In this document: piece after piece, positions 34,567 to 44,649 of the stretch | Layout: every line of letters begins with the position of its first letter | Position numbering within the stretch: position 1 is the first letter of the stretch | Assembly: GCA_010015655.1 (NCBI GenBank) | Contig: ML976669.1 | Location: 684,230-748,229, forward strand | Origin: Bimuria novae-zelandiae CBS 107.79 | Taxonomy: Eukaryota > Ascomycota > Dothideomycetes > Pleosporales > Didymosphaeriaceae | Direction: 5' to 3' | Length of the DNA stretch: 64,000 bases | Made by a program: the position numbers and the translations under genes | Notes under the pieces: generated by a model | What the model saw: only the letters and a program-made list of their open reading frames with translations | Database searches by the model: none | What the model was told of the DNA's origin: nothing

Positions 34567-36671
34567 CAGTGACCGTGCACGCCGTGCACACCTTCGGGCC
34601 GTGCACGCCTTGGCGACCTGCTGCACATCTCAAAAATGAGGCTATAGAGCCACGTATAATAGCTATTATCGCGAGAATTTTTATTATAATAGTCTACTAA
34701 GTTCTATAGTGCTTGCCCTATTTTTATTTTTTATTTAGCTTTATTTTATGGCCGCTGCGCGTGGTAACTAGTAAAGGTGCTAGTAATAGTAACGCCTTAA
34801 TAATAACGTAAGCAGCACTACGCGCACGCTATTTTTTAGCTATAAGTTTTATAAAAAGCTTACTTAAGGCCTTACGCTTGCCTATTTTAGGTATTTATAT
34901 AGATTTAGTAGCGTTGCGCTCTTGTTTCTTTTATTACTTTTTAGCGTTATTAGTAGCCTTTTTCCTTGCTTTCTCTTTCCTTACCCTCTCTCGTTCTACA
35001 CGCCTTTACTACTTATCCCGCTTATTTTAAAACTTCTTCTAGGCTTTTAGCTCCTTCTAATAAGCTTTATTTACCTTCTCTTATAGATTTTACTCCTTAT
35101 TAGCCTCGTAGCGCTCCTTAGCTTAGCGGATCTTATAAGGGGACTAAAGAATAGCTATACTATAAAACTCCTTATAATGCTGCAGGTCAAGCCTCCTCTA
35201 CTTATTTTTAGAGAGCTTAAGCTTTCTAATTACGTTGCGTAGGCCTTCGTTTTCAAGCTATACAAGCTGTGTATGGGCAGAGAGATGGGAGATAGTACGC
35301 CTTAACTACTGCACCTCCTCTACGTCCTAATTCTCCACCACCTGGGCCAGTATTTGGATAGCTTGCTTCCAGTTATCTGCTATAATTAGTGAAGGTGTAC
35401 GAGGCAGCCGCCTGCGCTTATTCTGGAATCTATTAATAATTATAGCTACGTTTGGTGGCGATAGGCCCGTGACTTCGAAGGCCTTAAAGATAAGGCTTAG
35501 GGTGAAGGTTCTTGTCTAAGACTTATAGAATAGGCGGAAGAAGTCGCGCTTCTTCACACCCACTAGGCCTTAAGTACTGTGAAGGTGTTCAGTGAGCTAG
35601 TTTGTGTAGCTTGTACCCAGAGGTGAGAAGAGTGCTACATCGAGCGGCTGCAGCGTGTGGGTACTGTGAGGAGGGAACACTAGTGGTAGTATCCTATTCC
35701 TATCGCAGTACTTGATGAAGGACTAGGTTATATGCGAGCCATAGCCATCTACTATAAGTAGTTGCTAACTTTTGCGTGCCTTCTCTCGAGTGTAGTAATC
35801 AAAGACCTATTCTAGCCACGCAAGGCTAACCTTGTCGTTTATCTAGCCTAAGGGCGTTATAGTAACAAATACTAAGTGCTTTTCTGCGTCTATATCCTCC
35901 ACCCAGGACGATTGTATCTCGTTGGGAGCGCCTGGATAGATAACGCCTGGAGGCAGTGCCGAACCATCAGCGCAGACGCTTGCGAGTATCGACACCCACT
36001 GCCTATTGCCGTCTTGCATAGGCTGGCGCCTTGTTTTTAACTCCACAAAAGCCCTACTAAACACTTGTTTAGTGCGCCTATTAAGTACTCCGATCGCGAA
36101 GCCCTTCTCATCCATATTATATGTGTGCCGTAGCTTAATTAAGTATTCGGTGATCTTGGAGTGCACAAGCTTGAAGTATTATATGTACTTCTCGCTGCTA
36201 TCGGCGTGGAGGCGCTGCGCATTAATAGCGTTGGCCCATTTGTATAGGAGCTAGTCGCGGTGACGGTCAAGGAAGCGAGTAACCCACGAGTCGGAGACCC
36301 TCTCTGCAGCCAATTTAGAAGCCATATTTTATACTATTTGCCTTGTAGGAGGTAGGCCTCGCTTAGTAAGCTTAACTATAAACTTACAAAGCTCTTGCTT
36401 TTATATAAGGTGGAGTTTAAGTAGTTATTAATTAGCGTTAGCACGCGACGCGATAACGCGTTAGTAATATTATAATAAAGTTATGCGGCATATATTATAT
36501 TTTTTTATAATTACTTAGTATAAAAGTTTGCCTTCTATATCTACTATATCTGCCTCTTTAAGCGCTTCTTCTAACGGCATTATAGTGTTAAGTTATGTGG
36601 TTAAGGAGTATAGTAGATTTTTGGTAAGGGTGTGCACGGCCCAAAGGTGTGCACGGCGTGCACGGTTACTG
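34567..36671 (-). mobile_element. Pogo-like element nested inside another element's TIR
   Basis: Inverted ends start CAGT(G/A)ACCGTGCACGCC and match over about 43 bp with transition differences only. TA flanks are at 34,565-34,566 and 36,672-36,673. CCGTGCAC occurs three times within each TIR. It is 2,105 bp, and its interior is moderately RIPped. Confidence 0.88.
35000..36580 (-). pseudogene. Pogo-like transposase relic
   Basis: The start is ATG 36,580 (MPLEEALKEADIVDIEGKLLY). Conserved pieces are GLPPTRQIV, SDSWVTRFLDRHRD, TYNMDEKGFAIGVLNRRTKQVFSRAF (open 36,166-35,843), LLIVDGYGSHIT, FPPHSTHTLQPLDVALFSPLG and VTGLSPPN. Several TAG/TAA codons interrupt it. Order and spacing are those of pogo/Fot1 DDE transposases. 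The C-terminal boundary is approximate. Confidence 0.8.
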
Positions 36672-36777
36672 TAATGCCCAGATTCGCGTAATGCCCGCGC
36701 AACACCATAAACGCTCTATTAGAAATAAGGCTGTAGAGCCACCCACGATCAATATTATCACGAGATTTTCTTATAGA

Positions 36778-38667
36778 GTAGTAAGTTGATAGCTGCGATT
36801 CATTTGCACTATTTAAATCTATCTAGAAGCTTAATGTCGCGACCGCTGCGTGTAGATTTGGTTGGGCAGCAGATGCGCCCTCTGAGGCCTCCCCAACATC
36901 TACAGCACCAACAACACGTTTTTGACGCTTTCTACTCTGTAGAGATGGCTGAGAGGCCTTTCTCTTACCCTTTTGGGATAGTTGTAGAGCTTTTTCTGCA
37001 TCGCGGGCAGACTTTTGGGCAGCGCGCTGAGCTACCTTTTCGGCTCTCTCCTTCTCCTTCGCCTTCTTAGCTGCCTCTCGCGCATCACGCTTTTCCTGCT
37101 ACATTTTCTCCTTGTATAGCTTAGCTGCCTTCTTTAGCTCTACTATCTCTGCTTTTTAAAGCTGCTACTACTTATCCTCCTGCTCCTTAATAGATTAATG
37201 AACACGTGCCTCCCTCACCTTCCTTAGTAACTATAAGATAGCCCCACTATAATACTCCTAGCGCTATTAAAGATCTAGAGTCTTGCCCTTCTTTCTGCGC
37301 TTCTCCTTAGTAAATAGTGCCTGCTTAATCCCATCCATCTCATGTTTAAGTAGCTCATTTTAGACAGATAGGTGGTGGAGCGATTGACGAATCTTCTTTA
37401 TATCTTAACTACCCTGATCCTTCACTGCTGATCGTATAAGCCTATCTATCTTTCTCCAATCATGATCGCTGAGCCCTGATGAGGAGTTATCGCCTGATTC
37501 TTGATCCTGGGTGAACCTATCAAGGATAGGATTAGGATCAGGTGGCGATATGCCTGTGGCTCTAAAAGAGCTAAGGATAGTTAATTCCTTAAAGGAGGCC
37601 TTCCACGCATTCCAGAATAGGGGGAAGAAGTCGTCTTTAGTAATAGAAGCTAGGCCCTAGCTTCTATAAAGGTATCTTAATAGCTCTGCTAAGTAGGCTA
37701 TTAATAGAGGCTTAAACATCGCAACGTCAAGTGGCTGAAGCGTATAAGTTAAATAAGGAGGCAGAACAGCAAGCAGGATCTTATTCTAATTACAATAGTT
37801 AATAAAGTCTATAGTAACATAAGATCCGTGGCCATCTATAATTAAAAGTTAATATGATCGTCGAGTCTTCTCTTTTATACAGCGATCAAACACCTGCTCA
37901 AGCCAAGCAAGCCCGATATCATTGTTCGTCCAGCCAGAGGGTGATGAGGTGATAAAGACTTTATGATATCCTGCCTTAATATCCTCTACCCAGCTTGATT
38001 GGATGCCCTTGTTGACAGCCTCATAGATGAGGCTTGGCGGCAGAGCTGATCCATCAGCGCAGATACATGCCAGGAGCGTGATCCATGCGCGATTGCCATC
38101 TTGGAGTGATGCCCTAACTTCCTTCTTCTCCCACATTCGTCTGCTGAATATCCTCTTTAATCTACCAACGATACCGATCAGGCAGCCTTTCTCATCCATA
38201 TTGTAGATATGACGAGGATCTATATAATATTAATCCATCTTGCTGTGCAGAAGGTTGAAAAAGAGGCGATATTTATCCACTAAATCAGCTTTGTGGCAAT
38301 TACTGTCCATGCCGACTGCCCATTGTAAGATAAGATGAATGCTGTGTCGGTTAATGAAGCGCGTAACCCAGCTTTCGCTAACTGGCTCCTTTGCTATCGT
38401 AGAGGCGAAGTTCTGTATCATCTCTCTAGTAGGAGGCATATGTCTCTCTGTGAGTCTTTTGATATATTAAACAAGCTCCTCCTCTTGCTGTGGGGTGAGT
38501 TTCTGCTGGTTGATGTTCTTGACCTGTCGAGGGCGCGTTACTCCCCGATGCCTTCGGCCCAACGTAGATCGCTCAAGTCCACGCCTAGTAGCCACTTCTG
38601 TATATGAAAAATCTTCTCCTGGCTCTCGCGATTCGATTTCATCAATCGCATCCTGATACGGATCCAT
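36778..38667 (-). pseudogene. Pogo/Fot1-like transposase with RIP stops
   Basis: It starts at the ATG 38,667 (MDPYQDAIDEIESREPGEDF). The frame is preserved across several stops. The DNA-binding region is STLGRRHRGV, the target-recognition text is PPTREMIQNFAS and ESWVTRFINRHSIH, and the first Asp is in IYNMDEKGCLIGIVGR. The second is in LLIIDGHGSYV (preceded by TAA), and LPPYLTYTLQPLDVAMF follows. The C-terminal tail is rich in Lys, Arg and Ala. It is about 600 residues if uninterrupted. The stops are CAG/CAA-to-TAG/TAA type. Longest intact pieces are 38,199-37,849 and 38,439-38,230. Confidence 0.85.
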
Positions 38668-38809
38668 ATTGGTGGAGTTATCGCGTGCTGAAGTTAGGGT
38701 GTTTGGTGCTGCGCGGGCATTACGCGAATCCGGGCACGGACACGGTAGGGCCGTGCGGAGCACGGCCTTTTTCGGAGAAAAACTGAGAATCAGCCATTGG
38801 GGCCGAGTA

Positions 38810-39085
38810 AGGGTCCACACAATTCTCCAGATCGATGAGATCGGATCTCGTGTGCTCTCATCCTTTATATTACTATAGGCCCGCGTTGCGGCTAGGTAAG
38901 GCTCCGCTCTACCATCTGTGTACACTAAACACGCTTAGTTATATATAATACTAGCTAGTTCTCTACTAAGTCTTCCAAAGTCATATAAAATTTATTATCT
39001 AAATTTAAACTTAGTTTAGGGCAAAAGTATACTTTAGCACTAAACAATAACGCGAATATCTATAAATATTATAGGTATTATAAGG
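38810..39085. other. Short spacer between transposon stacks
   Basis: The first 120 bp are GC-normal and the rest AT-rich. Nothing was recognised. Confidence 0.4.
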
Positions 39086-39446
39086 TACTTTACAAGCGAG
39101 TGCATTACACAAGCGAGTGCATTACTCTGCTAAGACCTTACTAAAATATACTATTAATAATAGTATAACGCGATATCTTAACTACCTAATTAGCTACTAT
39201 AATTAAAAAAAAGCTTATATATGGCTTATACTTTAGACTATAAAATATAATATAAAACTAAGTTAGCAACGTACTATAGCTATTTATAATACTACTTAAA
39301 ACTTACTAAGTAAATATCGCGCTAGAATTATCTTTTAATATAAATATACTTTTAACTTTATAAATTTCTTTCTAGTAAAGTAGTACGTAATTATTTCGTA
39401 TATACTTAATCTAAATACGCGAGGATTTCTCTTTTAGCTTAACGTA

Positions 39447-41307
39447 CCTCACAAGCGAGTTGGACACACAAGCGAGTCGGACACTCTGCTAAGACCCCAC
39501 TAAATTATACTATTAACAACAGTACAACGCGATATCTTAACTACCTAATTAGCTACTATAATTAAAAGAAGCTTGTATATAGCTCGCGCTCTAGGCTATT
39601 AAATAAAATATAAATATAACTTTATAACGCGCCATATTAATCTATAATATTTTTTAAACTATACTAAGTAACTAACGCGCTAGAAAGACTTTTTAATATA
39701 ATTATACGCCTAACTTTATAAATCTTCTTTTAATAGAGGAGTAAGTAATTATTTAGTATATACTTAACTTAGACGCGTAAGGATTTCTGCCCTAGCTTAT
39801 TACTATTAAAGATATAGCTAATTCTTTATTAGCTAAGCGGCGCTATAAGCTTATTAGCTAAAACTAGGCTATAAACTTCGTAAAGCGCTAGCTAGAGCTC
39901 TAAATTAAGTTTAATTAAAAGTATAACTATAAAAGAGCCCTCTGTGAGGATCCTGCGGTTATATAGGGCTGGTTCTAGCTTATAGAGAATACTAAAGCCA
40001 AGTACAGTATCCTAGATAAAGATACCTATAACTTTAATAAGACTAGCTTTATAATAGGTATAATATTAACAAGAGTAGTTATTATAGGCTTTAAGTATTA
40101 AGGCAGGCTAAAGAGCGTGTAGTAAAGTAATTAGAAGTAGACTTTAGTTATCTAAGGCGTTAATATAATAGGCTAGGTAATTCCGCCCTTTACTATCTTC
40201 TAGGGCAAGCACCACCTCTCTACCTAGTACTAGGAGAAGGATCTACCTCGCGACTAGATATTTAGAGTCTCTAAGAATAGCTAAATAATAAACAAGCTTA
40301 GTCTATAGTAGCTAAAGCACTTTAACACGTATATAAAAAAGCGTATAATTAGTAGCTATTAGCTACTTATTATTAATAGCTATAAGAGCTATAACTCGCT
40401 TAAATTCTAGTAATACTATAAGGATAATAAAATTATTACTCTTTATATGCCTCCACATTTGTCGCACCTCCTATAGCTACTAGATATAGGGTGTTTCTCG
40501 CTATTAAAGAAGGCGTATAGGCGCTAAGCTAAGGATCTAATGTATAACTATATTATATATATTACTAAAATTAAGTTCCTATCTTATTTTATTACCGCGT
40601 TTAAGGCTATAATAACTTAAAGTAATATTTAAGGAGGCTTTTAAGGCGCTAGCCTTATTCCTTTTAACCTAAAAGTAATAATATTAAAGCTTAACGTCTG
40701 TCTGCGTATGCCTTCGCCTTATACTATACGCGATAGTACGTAGTAGTCTTAGACACCTAGTAATACTTTAGAATTAAGGTTATAATTAACGCTAGTAAAG
40801 GAGAGGATTTAGAGGCACCTAAATAGTTTCCTAATAAGCCTAGTTAAAGCCTTTAAAAAAATAATAAAAGGCGTAGCAGTAGTAGCGCACAAGCTAGTAT
40901 TAGTATAAAAGTAAATTACTAAGCTTTAAGCTACTAATAAGGCTGCTACGCGATAGAAATTGCATAAAAGAAAGTAACTATAGTAAAAAAGAGTCTTTAT
41001 AGCTACTAATAGCTAGTAACTAGCTACTCTAAAGGACTTTATAGCGCGTAGTAATAAAAAAAAGGTAAAGAAGAGGGTGCGCGCTAATTAAAATAAGCCT
41101 ACTTAATAGCGTTATAGACGCTATAGTAAGGCTAGGCATAATAAAATAACTTATAAGTAGCTTATAGAAGTAAATTCTAAGTAGATTAGCCTACTATAAT
41201 TTTTTATAACTATTTATGCGCGTTCTGTACTATTGTGTAGAGTATAGATTTTAGTAGGGTCTTGGCAGAGTGTCCGACTCGCTTATGTATCCGACTCGCT
41301 TGTGAGG
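39447..41307 (+). mobile_element. Pogo-like element, complete but RIPped, inserted in its own sister
   Basis: TIRs of about 57 bp start CCTCACAAGCGAGT and hold two direct copies of ACAAGCGAGTYGGACAC. TA duplication is at 39,445-39,446 and 41,308-41,309. The left TIR has TTGGACAC where the other end has CGGATAC, a transition pattern. Confidence 0.9.
39790..41200 (+). pseudogene. Pogo-like transposase relic
   Basis: The plus-strand frame with stops ignored gives YSILDKDTYNFNKTSFIIGII (first catalytic segment, normally NxDETGF with Asp; here Asp became Asn), SSYQLLIINSYKSYNS (second Asp also Asn) and LYMPPHLSHLLQLLDIGCFSLLKKAY. All deviations are G-to-A or C-to-T. This is the pogo/Fot1 DDE_1 pattern. 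The same frame is found scattered in the outer sister copy. Confidence 0.8.
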
Positions 41308-41373
41308 TACGTTACTACTATTAAAGATATAATTAATTTTTTACTAGCTAATTAGCGCCGTAAGCCTATTAGC

Positions 41374-41482
41374 AGAGTTAGTAATAAGTAAGTAATAGGC
41401 AGATTAATTACTAGATTAGGACTAGTACGGACCTAAGGGTAATCCTTTAACGCTTAATATAGTAATTAATCTGCCTATTAGC
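41374..41482. mobile_element. 109 bp MITE-like insert
   Basis: It contains a perfect 20 bp inverted repeat AATAGGCAGATTAATTACTA (41,393-41,412 and the complement at 41,460-41,479). The host element's sequence GCCTATTAGC is present on both sides (41,364-41,373 and 41,473-41,482), while the sister copy has it once. Exact ends are ambiguous because the duplication overlaps the inverted repeat. Confidence 0.65.
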
Positions 41483-41553
41483 TAAAACTAGGCTATAAAC
41501 TTTATAAAGCGCTAGCTAGAGCTTTAAGTAAAGTTCAATTAAAAGTATAACTA

Positions 41554-43346
41554 AGCTCGGCTAGGTAGTTTCCGGACACCCGGGGTTTCCGGACACACCG
41601 AAAGCAGCAGCCCTACCCACCAAAAGTTGACATATCTCGATTATATACAATTACAGTTGCCATTGAGTACACATAGATTCAAAAGTTGGTGCAGTAGTAT
41701 CTTTTGCAGCCACAGGAGCAGTAGCAGATACTTTAGACGACCTGTTTTAGGCTTGCTGAGTCTCGGTCTCCTTCATTACCTCCACTATCTTCTCAATATC
41801 AGCAAACCTTTGGTTTAGGTCTATCTAAACCCGCTTTCGTGGCTGCTGCAGGCTAAGGGCACTAAGTTTTTCTTTTAACTATCTATTCTCCTCCTCTAGA
41901 CCTGTCACTCTTATATTTGTAATTAATAGGCTCTTACTTACCTTTTAAAATAATATTTAGGTCTTATAGATTAAGCTTTTAAGCTTTTTAAGCTACTACT
42001 AAGCCTAATAAATATCCTGTGGTTTTTAGGGCTTCCTAAGGAGACTTTTAGTTAGTAACTAGGGTTATTTCTTAGATAGCGTTGCAACGGACTTAGTCTA
42101 AACCTATAATAAATTAATAACTTTATTAATATTAAATAGATAGAGGCTAGTTACCTTCTAGCTAACCTAAATTACTTTCTCTATTAAGCTCTCTTATCTT
42201 ATATTATAGTAGTATTAGATAAAGCACTCCTTCTTAACTAGTACTATATTATTAAGGCTTACTAGAGTCTTAATCTACTTTTAGTACTTGCTTTTAACGA
42301 TAAAGAATAAAGGAAGATTTAGGGGTTATAGAACATATAAAAAATAAGTAGGAAAAAAAAGTAACTTAATATTATTTTACTTACAGGTCTGTAGGAAGTT
42401 AATATTAATATAACTTTTATAACTATTAAGTATTAGTAGCCGTGGCCGACCCGTAGATATAGTAATTTTAGGAAGAAATACTTAATATAGCTATTTAAGG
42501 CTAATAGTATTAGATATCTATCTATTTTCTAAGGTTATATAGAGCTAATTAAGGATATTTTAGGCTAAAAACTAGCTTATCTATAAATATTAACTCTTAA
42601 AAATAACGACGGGGCGTACCTTATAACTAGTAGCTAAAATATACTTAATTATTAATGTCTAGTACCTATTCTTTAGAGACTTAACATAAGCCTTTTTCTT
42701 TAATAAGCTAGTAAGCACTTGGCTATTAGAATATACGCTTAGAGTAAACCTAGTCTTATCTATATTTTATATATTATTATAGCTAATGCTAAGTTATATT
42801 TAAGTAGCCTTAAATATCTCTAGGAACTGCCGTATCTCTTTTAGTATAATAGTATTAGACTTAGGAGTTTTAATCTTCCTATTAATTATTGATACGACGC
42901 GTAAGTTTTGTTAAATAAATTATAAGATCTAGGCCTTACTAAGAGGGTTATAGTTGCTATTTATTTATAAAATTTAACTTACTATATCTCGCGCTTAATT
43001 ATATATAGAGGGGAAATTTTACGCGTCTTCTTTAAGTATTTAATTAACAAGAAATTCCTCTTGCAGGAGAGTTAATTATTATTAGTATTAATAGCTAGTC
43101 GCGCTGTTAGTTGCGCCCTTTATTTAATTATAGAGGGTGCTTTTTAGAATGCCGTACGTATTAGTAGCGTTTTAAACGCTACTATACACGCCTATATAGT
43201 AATTACTAATAGCCTAGCTAATTGCCTCCTCACGGGGATTTATTGTAATTCGTGGTGTAAAAAAGTAATGCGGTGAATGAAGCTACAACGCGTAATTGTT
43301 AGGGTGTCTAAAACCCCCGGGTGTCCGGAAACTACCTAGCCGAGCT
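41554..43346 (-). mobile_element. Pogo-like element of a second family
   Basis: The ends start AGCTCGGCTAGGTAGTTTCC and continue GGACACCCGGGG on both sides, with TTTCCGGACAC repeated inside the left TIR. TA duplication is at 41,552-41,553 and 43,347-43,348. Excision restores ATAACTATAAAAGAG exactly as in the sister element. It is 1,793 bp with a RIPped interior. Confidence 0.9.
41700..43250 (-). pseudogene. Pogo-like transposase relic
   Basis: On the minus strand near 42,790 a degraded NIYNIDKTRFTLS segment matches the YNMDETGF catalytic block. A C-terminal segment of charged helices ends near 41,690 (IEKIVEVMKETET). Stops are frequent and of RIP type. Confidence 0.65.
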
Positions 43347-43526
43347 TATAAAAGAGTTATCTATAAGGATCCTAAAATTATATATGGTGAGTTCTAGTTT
43401 ATAAAAAATACTAAACCTAAGTATAATATCCTATATAAGGATACTTATAATTTTAATAAGACTAACTTTATAATATGCATAATATTAACTAAAGTAGTTA
43501 CTATAGGCGTTAAGCGTTAAGGATAT

Positions 43527-43955
43527 TATTAAAGCCCTAAGGAATAGCTAGTCCTAAAGGGGCTTGGGTTAGTTCTTAGGCAAGAGTGTTAGTAATATAA
43601 GTAAGGGTTACTAATAGCTTGCGCGTATTAATGGGGCATTAGTATTAAAAGTATATATAGCATAATTAAATTAATAAGAGCCTAAGTTAAATCTAAACGA
43701 TAGATTAGTAAATAGGTTAAATATAATAGTAAAAGACCACTATTGCGTTCCTATATACATAACTTGTCCTATAAATCCTAAAAGTCCTAAGAGTCCTAAA
43801 GTCCTATATGCTAAGATACTTCTAAGACGCTTAATATTTCTAGAATACGTGACTTAGTTACATAATTCGTAGCTAAGTTAGGAATCTTAGCTAGTTATAT
43901 AAATAAGTGTCTATGTCCTGCCTCGCATTATATTAGGTCTTAATAGATTTTAACA
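43527..43955 (-). repeat. LTR of retrotransposon A (3' LTR in coding sense)
   Basis: It aligns end to end with 49,963-50,390. Nearly all differences are transitions. The inner (right) half is more AT-shifted than the matching part of the other LTR. Confidence 0.92.
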
Positions 43956-44059
43956 TTAGCTTCCTTCTCTAGACTTAATATTCTTATAAGTTAACTATTT
44001 ATAAAGCCGCTTTCCTAATCTACTTAATACTATTATTTATAAGCTAATTATCTCGAGTA

Positions 44060-44600
44060 AAATTACGTATTTACTATAGTTACCTATTTATACTACGCTA
44101 AGAAGTAATTACCCTATTAATTATTATTACTATACTTAAAAGTATAATCTAGAGGATATTCCTTTACTAAATTATTTAAAAATAAATGCTAAGTTAGAAA
44201 GATTAGAAAAGTTAGAGGCTAAGAAGGAGGTAAAACTTTAGGTAAAAGAAGAGCTCGCTTACGCAGCGCTCCTACGTACTTGTCTAGCACGAAAGAAGAT
44301 AGCGCGTTTACGCAATTAGCGTAAAAAGTTACGTCAGAAGGAATAAAAGTTATTTAATTATAGTATATCTATAGTAAATAAATTAAAGGTCTTAAAGGCT
44401 TATAAGGAACTTGCTTAGGCTATAGTATTAATTAATTTAGATACTACTCTAGGTTCTAAGGTAATAGACTAGTCTATAATCTAGTTAAAGTCCTTTTCTT
44501 CTACTACGTAGTGCGCTAGTATTATTAGTCCGTTTATCCTTATAAATTATTATTATATTATAAGTCTTATTCCCTTTAAAGCTTTCTCGCGTTACTCTAG
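44060..44600 (+). pseudogene. Antisense ORF relic in gypsy A: Cys motif plus coiled coil
   Basis: On the strand opposite gag-pol, between integrase and the 3' LTR, a RIPped frame shows Y-x2-Y-x6-Y (44,085-44,117, ending LPY). It is C-x2-C-x6-C if each TAC/TAT was TGC/TGT. A long charged heptad-like stretch follows (LERLEKLEAKKEVKL; ARKKIARLRN), with only TAA/TAG breaks at Gln-compatible positions. The other gypsy element carries the same layout. I do not recognise a named family; a small DNA-binding or regulatory protein is possible. Confidence 0.5.
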
Positions 44601-44649
44601 CATAGTAGTAGTAATTATAGATCTTGCTTTATACTTTTTTTAAAAGCTA

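Larger units (their letters stand above)
34550..38745 (-). mobile_element. Pogo/Fot1-like element (sister of 2,869-11,023), pierced in its TIR
   Basis: The ends share CCGTGTCCGTGC followed by GGATTCGCGTAATGCCCGCG, with an extra GCGTAATGCCC unit in the left copy. TA flanks are at 34,548-34,549 and 38,746-38,747. Another element (34,567-36,671) sits inside the left TIR, so the body is about 2.1 kb. Coding text is the same family as the element at 2.9-11.0 kb. Confidence 0.87.
31940..38807. mobile_element. 128 bp foldback MITE broken by nested elements
   Basis: The left arm is 31,940-32,004 and the right arm 38,748-38,807, with bases 34,547-34,549 between two inserted elements. Removing the two insertions and one copy of each TA duplication leaves a 128 bp palindrome. 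Its arms match with a single T/C mismatch, and its centre is TACTAGTA. Arms begin CTCGG(T/C)CCCAATGGCTG and contain GGCCGTGCTCCGCACGGCC, itself a hairpin. TA lies just outside each end (31,938-31,939 and 38,808-38,809). It is probably a non-autonomous relative of TA-targeting elements. Confidence 0.85.

Noticed and set aside
38467..38925. 152-codon minus-strand ORF
   Set aside because: Its upstream part reads across the palindrome arm and the element's TIR. Only the portion from the ATG at 38,667 is transposase.
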